From contig NZ_BJDU01000011.1 of the NCBI RefSeq assembly GCF_005405305.1, positions 24,198 through 88,197 on the forward strand: DNA of 64,000 nt, given 5' to 3'. A program made the position numbers and the translations under genes. This document shows positions 36,941 through 49,310 of the stretch, in pieces. The first letter of the stretch is position 1. Each line of letters opens with the position of its first letter. Below the pieces are notes generated by a model. It had not been told where the DNA came from and ran no database searches. It saw only the letters and a program-made list of their open reading frames with translations. Origin of the DNA: Companilactobacillus formosensis (GTDB lineage: Bacteria; Bacillota; Bacilli; Lactobacillales; Lactobacillaceae).

Positions 36941-37774
36941 TTAAAATCGTAATTGCGGTAACAACGTTTTGACTAGCTGAATCAGTTTTTGAATTTCATT
37001 TGAATTAGAAAGTTTCGGGTTGATCAAATAAAATTCATTGCAGAAATCGTTCGATAATTGTTGATATGGCAACAGGCTATTAGTGATTGAACGTTTAGAA
37101 ATGATAGCTTTGCCGATATTTCTTGAAATGAGTTTAATAATGAGATCATTGTCATATACTTTGATTATTTTTGTAGGGCGCAAGTGGTGCTCGTTGAAGT
37201 ATTTGTCAGAATATTCTCGTTGAGTAGACCCGGGTTTGCCAACTATCCATTCAGGATTATCAATATCGCCAGCTAAAACCATTTCGTCAGTAGCAAATGA
37301 AATTTGTTCGATTTCATGAGTTACGATAGGTTTTTCGATTATTCCAAAGTCAATTTCACGTTTGATAATTTCTTCTAGAATTTTTTCTGAATCTCCAGTT
37401 ATCAATTGAAAGTCAAAGTAATTGAGATATCTTTTGAGGCTTTGCATTAATGGTGGTAGAACGTGGCTAGCAGTAGTTGGTGAAGCTCCAATTACACACT
37501 TAATACGATTACTTTTGTGTTTTTTTACTAAGTGATTGAGTGAGTTTTCCCAGCTATTCAAGACTAACTGTGAATCACGATAAAAACGGTTAGCATTTTC
37601 AGTGGGAATGAGTTGTTTGTTGCCATTACGCTTAAATAATTGAACGCCTAGTTCTTTTTCTAGTTTTTTAATTTGAATCGAAACAGTCGGTTGCGTCACA
37701 TATAATTCTTTAGCTGCCCGAGTGATACTTCGAGTTTCGTATACTTTTTGAAATGCAATGATGTCCCTAAACAT
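36941..37774 (-). CDS. LysR family regulator of the adjacent sulfur operon
   Basis: The 277-residue LysR-type regulator has an N-terminal winged HTH (1-60; SITRAAKELYVTQPTVSIQIKKLE) and a substrate-binding-like effector domain (about 90-277). It is transcribed divergently from the YeeE operon with 250 bases between them, the standard arrangement for a LysR regulator and its target. By position it should control sulfur uptake genes, perhaps with O-acetylserine or a sulfur compound as ligand (inference). The start ATG at 37774 follows GAGGAGAAACCGCT. Confidence 0.87.
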   Translation of the reverse strand: MFRDIIAFQKVYETRSITRAAKELYVTQPTVSIQIKKLEKELGVQLFKRNGNKQLIPTENANRFYRDSQLVLNSWENSLNHLVKKHKSNRIKCVIGASPTTASHVLPPLMQSLKRYLNYFDFQLITGDSEKILEEIIKREIDFGIIEKPIVTHEIEQISFATDEMVLAGDIDNPEWIVGKPGSTQREYSDKYFNEHHLRPTKIIKVYDNDLIIKLISRNIGKAIISKRSITNSLLPYQQLSNDFCNEFYLINPKLSNSNEIQKLIQLVKTLLPQLRF

Positions 37775-38024
37775 AGCGGTTTCTCCTCAATATAAAAAAT
37801 ATTTATTAATGAATATATAAATATAATAACACATGAACATTGTGAAATAATTATGAAATAGAAATCCTGTTATGATTGCAAAAATACCAATTATGAGTGA
37901 TTGATATTTTTAATATAATAAAAAATTCACAATAAAACAAGAGCAAAATTGCGTTAATTTAAGTAACGTATAAATAAATTCTATGCTACATTAAAAGCAT
38001 AAAAATAAGTTAGGGGGCTATATT

Positions 38025-39326
38025 ATGGAAAATGTAGATGGAAGTATAGAACCGAACCCTATCAAGTGGGATAAGGCTATAGGTTTTGTTTTATTCTTTA
38101 TTTTAATTATCGGTGCACCATTTGTTTTGCCATCGAATATGCATTATTTACGACTTTTGATGGGCTTAGCACTAGGGTACATATTATCTAGATCTTATAC
38201 GGGATTTGCAGGGAGTGTTAATCGAGCTTATAAAACTGGTTCGACTAAACTGATGAGAACAATGATGTTCATGTTTTTAATCACTGCAATTGCCAACGTT
38301 ACATTCTTAATGTTTACAAAGGATTTAACAACTTATGCATTGTCGATTAATCCGATTAACTTGGGTTTGATTTTGGGTGGTTTGTTGTTCGGATTTGGAA
38401 TGGCATTTTCATCTTGTTGTGCAACAGGCGTTATGACGGATTTGGCAACAGATTTACCAAGAGCCGGCGTAACTTTAGTTTTCTTCTGCTTAGGAGTGTT
38501 CCTAGGTTTTCCACTTCAAGCCACACAATCATGGATCAAGGGCTCAATTGCAACTTCAGCCACTGGTAAAAAATTTGCACAAGGTATTTATATGCCCGAC
38601 TGGTTTAAATGGGACGGATTAGATGGATATCTTGGAGCGGTAGTTTTAACAGCACTTTTGGTTAGTTTTGTTATTTATCTTTCTTATCTTTATGAAAAAA
38701 AGCGCCGTCAAAAAAATACTTATTCTGGCGTACCTTCAGAACGTGTTCAAGATAGTCCTCAAGACGAGGACATTGCTAATTTCACTATGGGTAGCGAATC
38801 AACTTATAACGTTTTATTCAAGAAACCTTGGACTTTGAAACAAGGCGCTGTGGGGATGACAATTATTTTTGTTTTGATGATGGGACTAACTAAATCAGGC
38901 TGGGGAGCATCAACTCCTTATGGTTTCTGGTTTGGAAAGGTTCTTAACATCTTTGGTGTTTCTGCTACATCATTAGCAAACTTTACTCATCAACCAGCTG
39001 CTGTTTATTCGGGACCATTCTTAGCTAATGGTGTGACGGTTCAAAATATGGGTATTTTCTTAGGAGCTATCATTTTCATTTTCACAGCTGGATTATTTAA
39101 GCAAACTATGCATTCCGTTTCTACTTTGAATTTCAAGAGTGCTTCCTTATTTGCACTAGGTGGATTCACAATGGGGTTCGGAACTAGATTGTCTAATGGA
39201 TGTAATGTTGGAGCTCTTTATACTCCAATTGCTCAATTCTCAGTTTCTGGTTGGATTTTCTTGGCAGCCTTAGTGTTAGGTGGAATTATTGGTAACAAGT
39301 TGTCTAAAACTATTTACGGATATTAG
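38025..39326 (+). CDS. YeeE/YedE (DUF395) family sulfur transporter
   Basis: The 433-residue membrane protein has two repeats of the YeeE/YedE fold. Conserved Cys are in FSSCCATGVMTDL (C131, C132) and LSNGCNVGALY (about C393). The characterised member TsuA takes up thiosulfate through a chain of such cysteines; a Cys often found in the first repeat appears as Ala here (TGFAGSVNR). It probably imports thiosulfate or another sulfur oxyanion or sulfane species. The start ATG follows AGGGGGC. It is the first gene of a five-gene operon. Confidence 0.88.
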   Translation: MENVDGSIEPNPIKWDKAIGFVLFFILIIGAPFVLPSNMHYLRLLMGLALGYILSRSYTGFAGSVNRAYKTGSTKLMRTMMFMFLITAIANVTFLMFTKDLTTYALSINPINLGLILGGLLFGFGMAFSSCCATGVMTDLATDLPRAGVTLVFFCLGVFLGFPLQATQSWIKGSIATSATGKKFAQGIYMPDWFKWDGLDGYLGAVVLTALLVSFVIYLSYLYEKKRRQKNTYSGVPSERVQDSPQDEDIANFTMGSESTYNVLFKKPWTLKQGAVGMTIIFVLMMGLTKSGWGASTPYGFWFGKVLNIFGVSATSLANFTHQPAAVYSGPFLANGVTVQNMGIFLGAIIFIFTAGLFKQTMHSVSTLNFKSASLFALGGFTMGFGTRLSNGCNVGALYTPIAQFSVSGWIFLAALVLGGIIGNKLSKTIYGY

Positions 39327-39338
39327 GGGGATATAATA

Positions 39339-41045
39339 ATGGATAATAAAAAAATTGTCGTCGTAGGTGGAGTTGCCGGAGGTGCTTCTTCAGCCGCTAG
39401 AGCCCGTCGTTTGGATGAATTTGCTGAAATTACGATGTTTGAAAAAGGGCCTAATGTATCTTTCTCAAACTGTTCATTGCCATATCATTTGAGTGGTGTT
39501 ATTCCAAATGCCGACAGTATTGTTTTGATGACACCAGAACAATTCAAGAATCAATATGATATCGATGCTGAAGTAAATTCTGAAGTAACCGACGTTGATA
39601 CTGATAAAAAAGAAGTAGAAGTTAAAAATACTCAAACAGGTGAATTGAAGAAGGTACCTTATGATGAATTAATCCTATCACCAGGTGCTAACCCAATCAT
39701 GCCAAATTGTATCAAAGGCATCGACAAGGATAATGTCTTTTCAGTTAGAAATGTAGTCGACATCAAGAAAATCCAGACTTATTTGGAAGTCAATAAAGTT
39801 ACTGATGTTGCTATCATCGGTGGTGGATTCATTGGCTTGGAAGTTTGCGAAAACTTAGCTCAAACTGATAAGAATGTTTCCTTAATTGAAGCTTCTGGTC
39901 ACGTAATGGGAACAATTGATGATGATTTTGCGGAATTAGTTCATAAAGAACTTTACGATCATGGTGTAAATGTAGTCTTAAATGATGGACTAGCAGAAAT
40001 TACCGATGACCATATCAAACTCGGTTCAGGTCGCGAAATCAAATCACAGGTTGTTATCATGGCAATCGGTGTTAAACCTGATACTGCTTTAGCAACTAAG
40101 ATTGGCTGTAAACTAGGTTTAACTGGTGGTATTGCAGTTGATCATCAATACAGAACTTCTATTCCTAACGTATATGCAGTCGGTGATGCTATCGAGGTGA
40201 GTCATATGATTACTCGTAAGAAAACTCGTTTAGCCTTAGCATTCCCAGCACAAATGGAAGCAAGAGATGCGGTTGACCATATTTATGGTAGAACAGTTGA
40301 AAATAAAGGAGTTATTGGATCACAAGCAATCCATGTCTTTGGTATTAACGTTGCATCTACAGGTTTGACCGAAAATGAATGTCAAAAGGACGGTATTGAT
40401 TATCGAACAGCGGTAGTAATTCCAAAGAGTCGTGTTGGCATCATGCCTGATGCTACGCCACTGTACTTCAAATTGATCTTTGGTTATCCAAGCGGAGAAG
40501 TTCTAGGTGCTCAAGCCTTAGGCGAATCCGATGTTGATAAGCAAATTGACATTGTTTCGACAATGATTTCTATGCATGGGCATATTTCGGACTTAACACA
40601 TTTGGAAGTTTGCTACTCACCATGGTTCAGTACTGCCAAGAATGCTGTTAATATGGCAGCCTTAGTTGCAGAAAACGTTTTGAATGGTGAATTTGAACAG
40701 GTCCAAGTTCAAGACGTTCGTAAATTAGTCGAAAAAGGTGCTTTCATTATTGACGCACGTGAACCAGAAGAATATGAAGAAGGACACATCAAATCAGCTG
40801 TTAATATTCCTTTGAGCCAATTCCGTCAAAGATTAGATGAGATTCCAACTGATCGTCCAGTATACGTACACTGTCTAACGGGACAACGTAGCTACAATAT
40901 GGTTCGTGCTTTAAACAATCGAGGATATAATAATATTATTAATATTGATGGTTCATATTTAGGATTGTGCGAGTATGAATACTTTAAAGATCAAACAACA
41001 GATCGTAAACCAATCGTGACAAATTATCGTTTTGATTTGTTGTAA
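39339..41045 (+). CDS. CoA-disulfide reductase fused to a rhodanese domain
   Basis: The 568-residue flavoprotein has an FAD/NAD(P)H pyridine nucleotide-disulfide oxidoreductase part (1-320; GGVAGGASSAARARRL, YAVGDAIEV), the single redox Cys45 in SFSNCSLPYH, a dimerisation domain (about 330-445) and a C-terminal rhodanese domain (about 460-545) with its own active Cys near 512 (VHCLTGQRS). Proteins of this layout reduce CoA disulfide, CoA persulfide or polysulfide. It lies 12 bases after the YeeE gene, so it probably reduces the imported sulfur to sulfide or a persulfide. Confidence 0.9.
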   Translation: MDNKKIVVVGGVAGGASSAARARRLDEFAEITMFEKGPNVSFSNCSLPYHLSGVIPNADSIVLMTPEQFKNQYDIDAEVNSEVTDVDTDKKEVEVKNTQTGELKKVPYDELILSPGANPIMPNCIKGIDKDNVFSVRNVVDIKKIQTYLEVNKVTDVAIIGGGFIGLEVCENLAQTDKNVSLIEASGHVMGTIDDDFAELVHKELYDHGVNVVLNDGLAEITDDHIKLGSGREIKSQVVIMAIGVKPDTALATKIGCKLGLTGGIAVDHQYRTSIPNVYAVGDAIEVSHMITRKKTRLALAFPAQMEARDAVDHIYGRTVENKGVIGSQAIHVFGINVASTGLTENECQKDGIDYRTAVVIPKSRVGIMPDATPLYFKLIFGYPSGEVLGAQALGESDVDKQIDIVSTMISMHGHISDLTHLEVCYSPWFSTAKNAVNMAALVAENVLNGEFEQVQVQDVRKLVEKGAFIIDAREPEEYEEGHIKSAVNIPLSQFRQRLDEIPTDRPVYVHCLTGQRSYNMVRALNNRGYNNIINIDGSYLGLCEYEYFKDQTTDRKPIVTNYRFDLL

Positions 41046-41064
41046 AAATTAGAGGAGTGGTGGA

Positions 41065-41832
41065 ATGAAGAAAAAATCTAGACTAATAACGAGTAGTGTT
41101 TGGATTGTCTTGTTATTGATTTGGTTTGTGGTAACCAATCTAAAATTAGTTTCGCCAATCCTTTTTCCATCGCCACAAGATGTTTGGTTTACATTCACTG
41201 GCATCTTGACTCATGGTTATAACAACATTTCATTTTGGCAACATCTGGGAATTACCTTATTTAGACTATTTTCAGCTTTGATTTTGGCGATAATTACTGC
41301 GGTACCTTTGGGATTAGCTTCAGGAATGTCGGAGTGGGTTCATGCAATCATCGATTCATTGATTCAGTTCTATCGTCCCATTCCACCATTAGCTTATTAC
41401 ACGATTTTGATACTTTGGTTAGGAATCGGTGAAGGGTCAAAAATAATTTTGCTGTACTTAGCGGCTTTCGCACCTATTTATATTGCTTGTGTCGAAGGAG
41501 TTCGTCACTTGAATAAGGATTACGTTTTGAGTGCGAAATCTTTAGGTGCTGGCAAGTGGTCAATTTTTAAGTGGGTTATTTTTCCTGGCGCTTTGCCAGA
41601 TATATTCACTGGAATTAGAACTGCCATGGGAGTTTCCTTTTCGACATTAGTTGCAGCAGAAATGGTTGCTTCAACCTCAGGAATTGGTTGGATGGTCATT
41701 GATGCTTCCAAATATTTGAAGGGTAGCGTAATGTTTTTGGGGATTTTTATTCTTGGAGGTCTAGGTCTGTTGTTAGATTGGATTTTACAATTGCTCGAAA
41801 GAAAATGGATTTTCTGGAAGGGTAAAGAGTAA
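41065..41832 (+). CDS. TauC/SsuC-like ABC transporter permease
   Basis: The 255-residue permease has six hydrophobic segments and an EAA-like loop (SLGAGKWSIFKWVIFPGALPDI near 155-175). It belongs to the nitrate/sulfonate/taurine ABC importer family. It is preceded by GAGGAGTGG, 19 bases after the reductase gene, and its stop overlaps the start of the binding-protein gene. Confidence 0.9.
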   Translation: MKKKSRLITSSVWIVLLLIWFVVTNLKLVSPILFPSPQDVWFTFTGILTHGYNNISFWQHLGITLFRLFSALILAIITAVPLGLASGMSEWVHAIIDSLIQFYRPIPPLAYYTILILWLGIGEGSKIILLYLAAFAPIYIACVEGVRHLNKDYVLSAKSLGAGKWSIFKWVIFPGALPDIFTGIRTAMGVSFSTLVAAEMVASTSGIGWMVIDASKYLKGSVMFLGIFILGGLGLLLDWILQLLERKWIFWKGKE

Positions 41833-42845
41833 TGGAAAATTTAAAACGTTTCGTTCTAATGACCTTGTTGCTTTTTATACCATTGTGTTTGAGTGGATGT
41901 TCTTCAAAAGATAAAGTTCCCAAAAATGAAATTAGAATCGGTATTCTTAATACGCCTAACGATGTAGCTGTTGCGAGAAATAAAAACTTCTTTAAAGAAA
42001 AATTTCCTAATAAGAAAATCACCTTTATTACATTTGATTCTGGAGTAGATGCGAATAAAGCTTTAATGTCAGGTGGAGTTGATTTTGCGACGATGGGTGA
42101 TACTAATGGTATCGTAGCTTTAACAGCTGGCATTCCGGTGAAATTACTATGGATAAATGAGATGTGTGGTGCCAACGAAAGTCTAATTGTCAAAAAGGGA
42201 TCAGGTATTAACTCTCTGGCAGATTTAAAAGGTAAAAAAATCGCTACGCCATTTGCATCGACTTCGCATTACAGTTTGATGATAACTTTGAAAAAAGTGG
42301 GTTTAGAAAATAAGGTCCAACTATTGGATATGGATACGCAAAATATCGTGGCAGCTTGGAAACGTGGCAATATTGATGCAGCCTATACTTGGCAACCAAC
42401 TTTGTCGCAATTGCAAGCTGATGGCAAAGTGTTAGTCGATAGTTCTGATTTGTCAAAAGCTGGTTATTCGACAGGAAATATTACCTTAGTCAGCAAAGTG
42501 TTTCTAAAAAAGCATCCACAAGACGTTAAAAAATTTGTTTCTGTCTTGGCAAGAACACATCAATTACGAAAAAATAATTATAAGGAGACTGTCAAGGCAG
42601 CAGCTAAGCAGACGGGTATCAGTGCAAGTGATGCCGACAAACAAATGCGAGGAACCCAGTGGCCATCGTTAAAGGCGGAATATTCAGAAGAATACCTAGG
42701 TCAAGCTGGCAACTTAGGACAATTTGTGATTGAAATGCAAAGAGCTGGTAAATTTATGTATGGACAGCAAACTATCAGTTATGCACCGACATTAGAGCAA
42801 TTTAGAAAATTCGTTTATCAGGAGGGTGAAAATGGCGTTAATTAA
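41832..42845 (+). CDS. TauA-like substrate-binding lipoprotein
   Basis: The 337-residue protein has a lipoprotein signal peptide with lipobox LSGC (Cys near 23) and a periplasmic-binding fold. Segments match TauA-type proteins: FDSGVDANKALMSGGVDFA, FASTSHYSLM and IVAAWKRGNIDAAYTWQP. Such proteins bind taurine or other sulfonates outside the membrane. No desulfonating enzyme (TauD, SsuD) is nearby, so the ligand may be a different sulfur compound (inference). Its ATG overlaps the permease stop (TAATG). Confidence 0.88.
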   Translation: MENLKRFVLMTLLLFIPLCLSGCSSKDKVPKNEIRIGILNTPNDVAVARNKNFFKEKFPNKKITFITFDSGVDANKALMSGGVDFATMGDTNGIVALTAGIPVKLLWINEMCGANESLIVKKGSGINSLADLKGKKIATPFASTSHYSLMITLKKVGLENKVQLLDMDTQNIVAAWKRGNIDAAYTWQPTLSQLQADGKVLVDSSDLSKAGYSTGNITLVSKVFLKKHPQDVKKFVSVLARTHQLRKNNYKETVKAAAKQTGISASDADKQMRGTQWPSLKAEYSEEYLGQAGNLGQFVIEMQRAGKFMYGQQTISYAPTLEQFRKFVYQEGENGVN

Positions 42846-43584
42846 AGCTGATCATTTAAATATTAAATATAAAAAAACCGATGAATCAGTAATAGTTGAT
42901 ACTAATTTTTCGATTGAGAAGAATGAGATTTTCGTCTTAGTTGGACCCTCAGGTTGTGGTAAGAGTACAATTTTGCAGGCTTTAGCTGGATTTATTCCGG
43001 CAAGTGGCACCTTGACCATGAACGACCAACCAATTACCAGTCCAGATTGGCAGCGAGGAGTAGTTTTTCAAAATTCTTCGTTGTATCCGTGGTTGAAGGT
43101 AAAAGATAACGTCGGCTTTGGTTTGAAATCTCGAAATTTCTCTAAAGAACAAATTAAACAAAGAGTTGCTTATTTATTAGATTTGATTGGCCTGAGTGAT
43201 CAAGCAGATGCAAAGACGTTTGAACTATCTGGGGGGATGAGACAAAGGGTAGCGATTGCTCGAGTTTTGGCCAATAAATCACCATTGTTGCTGATGGACG
43301 AACCATTTGGAGCTTTGGATGCTTTTACTAGAGCAAAGATGCAACAATTGATTTTAGACATTTGGCACAAGGAAGATACGAGCATCTTCATGATTACCCA
43401 CGATTTGAATGAAGCTATTCGTTGTGGCAACAGGATTGCTATCATGAATTCTCATGATAAAAAGATTGTAGAAATCTTGGATAATCCTTTTCAAAATATC
43501 GATATAGAAACACTTGATGATTTTAACATTGAACGAAAAATTGACTCTTTCCGTAAACAGATTTTAGAAGTTATCAATCAATGA
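42832..43584 (+). CDS. TauB/SsuB-like ABC transporter ATPase
   Basis: The 250-residue ATP-binding subunit has Walker A GPSGCGKST (near 39), signature LSGGMRQRVAIAR and Walker B LLLMDEPFGALD, followed by the switch His in MITHDLNEA. It powers the importer formed with the two preceding genes. I chose the ATG at 42832 after GGAGGGTGAAA; the GTG at 42826 lies inside the ribosome binding site. It overlaps the binding-protein gene by 14 bases. Confidence 0.93.
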   Translation: MALIKADHLNIKYKKTDESVIVDTNFSIEKNEIFVLVGPSGCGKSTILQALAGFIPASGTLTMNDQPITSPDWQRGVVFQNSSLYPWLKVKDNVGFGLKSRNFSKEQIKQRVAYLLDLIGLSDQADAKTFELSGGMRQRVAIARVLANKSPLLLMDEPFGALDAFTRAKMQQLILDIWHKEDTSIFMITHDLNEAIRCGNRIAIMNSHDKKIVEILDNPFQNIDIETLDDFNIERKIDSFRKQILEVINQ

Positions 43585-43599
43585 TTGTTACAAGCATTG

Positions 43600-43626
43600 A
43601 AGACATCCGTTTGGATGTCTTTTTTG
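43600..43626 (+). terminator. Terminator of the sulfur operon
   Basis: AAGACATCC, a four-base loop and GGATGTCTT are followed by a T run. Confidence 0.9.
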
Positions 43627-43711
43627 AAAAAATCATTATTTTTTATCCGCAAGGATTTTCATCGTGTTGGCGTTGTTAGAATAAAAGCCAAATTAAAATT
43701 ACCTAAACCAA

Positions 43712-43725
43712 TGTAAGCGCTATTG
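43712..43725. promoter_or_regulatory. cre-like box (12/14) before the bgl operon
   Basis: TGTAAGCGCTATTG matches 12 of 14 cre positions. It overlaps a possible -35 (TTGCAA) whose -10 would be TACTAT or TATAAT at about 43745. The stretch 43585-43912 otherwise holds the sulfur-operon terminator and the bgl leader switch. Confidence 0.5.
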
Positions 43726-43808
43726 CAAAATTCATATTTTATGTTACTATAATTTATAGATTGTGACTTCAAGTAGGCAATCTTAATATTCTAGAATATT
43801 TAAATATC

Positions 43809-43850
43809 GGGATTGTTATCATAAAAGTAAATTTATGAGCTAAACCCAGT
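43809..43850 (+). promoter_or_regulatory. RAT antiterminator site 1 of the bgl operon
   Basis: GGGATTGTTATC and the later GAGCTAAACCC match the two sides of a BglG-type RAT; the right part overlaps the left arm of the terminator at 43841. Confidence 0.7.
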
Positions 43851-43888
43851 TATACCTCTTGTAGAGGGGATAACTGGGTTTTATTTTT
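43841..43888 (+). terminator. Attenuator terminator 1 of the bgl operon
   Basis: AAACCCAGTTATACCTCT and GAGGGGATAACTGGGTTT form a near-perfect hairpin followed by T-rich sequence, upstream of the antiterminator gene. Confidence 0.88.
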
Positions 43889-43912
43889 TGGACAGGGAAA
43901 GGGGAATATCTC

Positions 43913-44743
43913 TTGAGAATAGTTAAAGTAATCAATAACAATATTGTTACGTCAACTCAAGACGGCAATGAAGTAATTGTTATGGGTAAAGGATTGGGAT
44001 TCAACAAAACTGGTGGAGACATTATTCCTCAAGCAAAAATTGATAAGGTTTTTGCTTTGAATGCTTCTGCAAGTGTTGATAGATTCAAATTACTTTTGAA
44101 AGATGTTCCAATGCAAGAACTGCAAGCCAGTGATGAAATCATTTCGTATGCAAAATTGTCATTAGGCAAAAGACTAAGCGACAGTATTTATGTTGCTTTA
44201 ACTGATCATATTCATTTTGCAATTCAACGTTTCAAAAAAGGTATGGATTTTGGTAATGCATTATCTTGGGAAGTTAAGCATTTTTACAATCATGAATATT
44301 TGATTGGTAAAGAAGGACTGAACATTATTGAAAAAAGAACTGGCACACGTTTACCAGATGATGAAGCAGTAACAATTGCTTTACATCTAGTAAATGCAGA
44401 ATTAGACAGTTCTATGGATTATACAGTCGGGATGACTAAGCTTATAAAAGAAATATTAGGAATAATTCAATACACATTTCATGTTGAATTGTCAGATACC
44501 AGTTTGGCTTATGAACGACTTATGACCCATCTTAAATTCTTTATCCAAAGAGTTATGACGAATCAGCCACTACCAGATAATGATGACAAACTATTCAATA
44601 TGATCAAAGAGACTTACCCTAATGAATTCAAATGCTCATTAAAAATTAGTAAATACGTTAAGAAGGAATTGAATTACGATTTGACTGATGCCGAGTTATC
44701 ATACTTAACAATTCACATCAATCGAGTAATTACTGAAAATTAA
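43913..44743 (+). CDS. BglG family transcriptional antiterminator of the bgl operon
   Basis: The 276-residue protein has a CAT RNA-binding domain (MRIVKVINNNIV; VIVMGKGLGF) and two PRDs with His in LTDHIHFAIQR, IALHLVNAE, LMTHLKFFIQR and LTIHINRV. It is clearly different from the two LacT-like proteins. It lies between two RAT/terminator pairs, like bglG in the E. coli bgl operon, and should allow its own and bglP transcription when beta-glucosides are present. The start is TTG at 43913 after AAAGGGGAATA. Confidence 0.9.
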   Translation: MRIVKVINNNIVTSTQDGNEVIVMGKGLGFNKTGGDIIPQAKIDKVFALNASASVDRFKLLLKDVPMQELQASDEIISYAKLSLGKRLSDSIYVALTDHIHFAIQRFKKGMDFGNALSWEVKHFYNHEYLIGKEGLNIIEKRTGTRLPDDEAVTIALHLVNAELDSSMDYTVGMTKLIKEILGIIQYTFHVELSDTSLAYERLMTHLKFFIQRVMTNQPLPDNDDKLFNMIKETYPNEFKCSLKISKYVKKELNYDLTDAELSYLTIHINRVITEN

Positions 44744-44748
44744 ATAAT

Positions 44749-44779
44749 AGGATTGTAATCGTTAAGAGCAAAACCTAAA
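44749..44779 (+). promoter_or_regulatory. RAT antiterminator site 2 of the bgl operon
   Basis: AGGATTGTAATCG and GAGCAAAACCTAAA match the RAT consensus closely; the 3' part overlaps the left arm of the next terminator. Confidence 0.8.
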
Positions 44780-44815
44780 TCAAAGTCTAGTTAACTGGGC
44801 TTGGTTTAGGTTTTT
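44769..44815 (+). terminator. Attenuator terminator 2 of the bgl operon
   Basis: AAAACCTAAATCAAAGTC pairs with GGGCTTGGTTTAGGTTTT, followed by T. It lies between the antiterminator gene and bglP. Confidence 0.88.
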
Positions 44816-44833
44816 GTTCTTTCAGGAGGAAAA

Positions 44834-48137
<3,304 letters not shown>

Positions 48138-48192
48138 ATATCAGTATATTTATTTTTGATAAGATGATAATCCATCAAAATTGTAGTTAGGC

Positions 48193-48232
48193 AACTAAAA
48201 ACCAGCCCAAATCAATGGACTGGTTTTTAGTT
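48193..48232. terminator. Bidirectional terminator after the bgl operon
   Basis: AACTAAAAACCAG and CTGGTTTTTAGTT form a 13-base stem between convergent genes. Confidence 0.88.
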
Positions 48233-48238
48233 TGCATT

Positions 48239-49084
48239 TTAAATCGTATCAAGTGGTTTTTCACTTTCAGGAGCTGGATAAGTTTTATCGAGTAGTTCCA
48301 ATTCATCCGCTGAAAAACTAACGTCGACAGCTTCGATGTTTTGTTTCATATGTTCAACAGAAGAAGATTTAGGGATGCTCAATAAGTCGTGATTTCTAAT
48401 TACCCAAGCTAATAATAGTTGGTAAGCCGTGATATGTTTTTGCTTGGCCATTTCTTGAATAACAGGGGCAATCTTTAAATATTCACTGCCATCTGAACCA
48501 AAAGGTGAGTAGGCGATAAATGACATATCATGCTCTTTTTGCCAAGGCAAGATGGAATACTCAATACCACGACTGCCGATATTGTAGAGATCTTCATTAA
48601 TGCGGCAATTTTTACCGTTAGGTAGAGCATTTAATTCTTTGAGGTCCTCGATATCAAAATTGGAGACACCCCAGTTTCTGATCAGGCCAGCTTGGACCAT
48701 ATTTTCTAAGCCTTCAACCGTTTCTGCCAATGGAGTTTGACCACGCCAATGTAATAAATAAAGGTCTAGGTAGTCAGTTTGCAATCGTTTGAGACTGGCT
48801 TTAAGACTTTGCTCAATTAATTTCGGTGTAGCGTGGAATGGATAGAACTTTGAGATTAATTGAAAGTCTGAGCGTGAATAATCTTTAATGACATTGCCAA
48901 TCAAAGTCTCCGATTTACCTTCTCCATACATTTCCGCTGTATCGATGACGTTGATTCCATGGTCAAGGCCAAATTTTAAAGCTGCCATTTCTGATTCAGT
49001 TCTAGCGTGGTTGCCTTCACCGATGTGCCAAGTACCCATACCAATGGCAGAAGTATTTTGATGATTGAATGTAATTGATTTCAA
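48239..49084 (-). CDS. Aldo/keto reductase
   Basis: The 281-residue NAD(P)H-dependent aldo/keto reductase has the catalytic tetrad: Asp and Tyr in NVIDTAEMYGEG, Lys in LISKFYP and His in LYLLHWRG. The C-terminal LSIPKSSSVEHM stretch is the usual cofactor-binding region. It reduces aldehydes or ketones in the cytoplasm; the substrate is not predictable. It is monocistronic, convergent with the bgl operon and divergent from the nucleoside transporter gene. Confidence 0.9.
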   Translation of the reverse strand: MKSITFNHQNTSAIGMGTWHIGEGNHARTESEMAALKFGLDHGINVIDTAEMYGEGKSETLIGNVIKDYSRSDFQLISKFYPFHATPKLIEQSLKASLKRLQTDYLDLYLLHWRGQTPLAETVEGLENMVQAGLIRNWGVSNFDIEDLKELNALPNGKNCRINEDLYNIGSRGIEYSILPWQKEHDMSFIAYSPFGSDGSEYLKIAPVIQEMAKQKHITAYQLLLAWVIRNHDLLSIPKSSSVEHMKQNIEAVDVSFSADELELLDKTYPAPESEKPLDTI

Positions 49085-49310
49085 AACTATTCCTCGCTTT
49101 CGATATTAAATCGGTAATTATAAAACATAATATTGTAAGGGATAACATTACTATTATAAAGCCAATCCTATTAATTATAAAATGAAGACGATTTAATTGT
49201 GCCGAATTGTAAAAATTCATTTACAAAGAGTTTTTTGCCATGTAATATAAAAAAAGAAGTGAAAAGTTTAACTAATTCTGACTTCAAATAAAAAAAGGGG
49301 TTAAGTATAG

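Noticed and set aside
41747..42193. 148-aa minus-strand frame across the tauC/tauA-like junction
   Set aside because: It crosses two well-supported genes in antisense and has no initiation signal.
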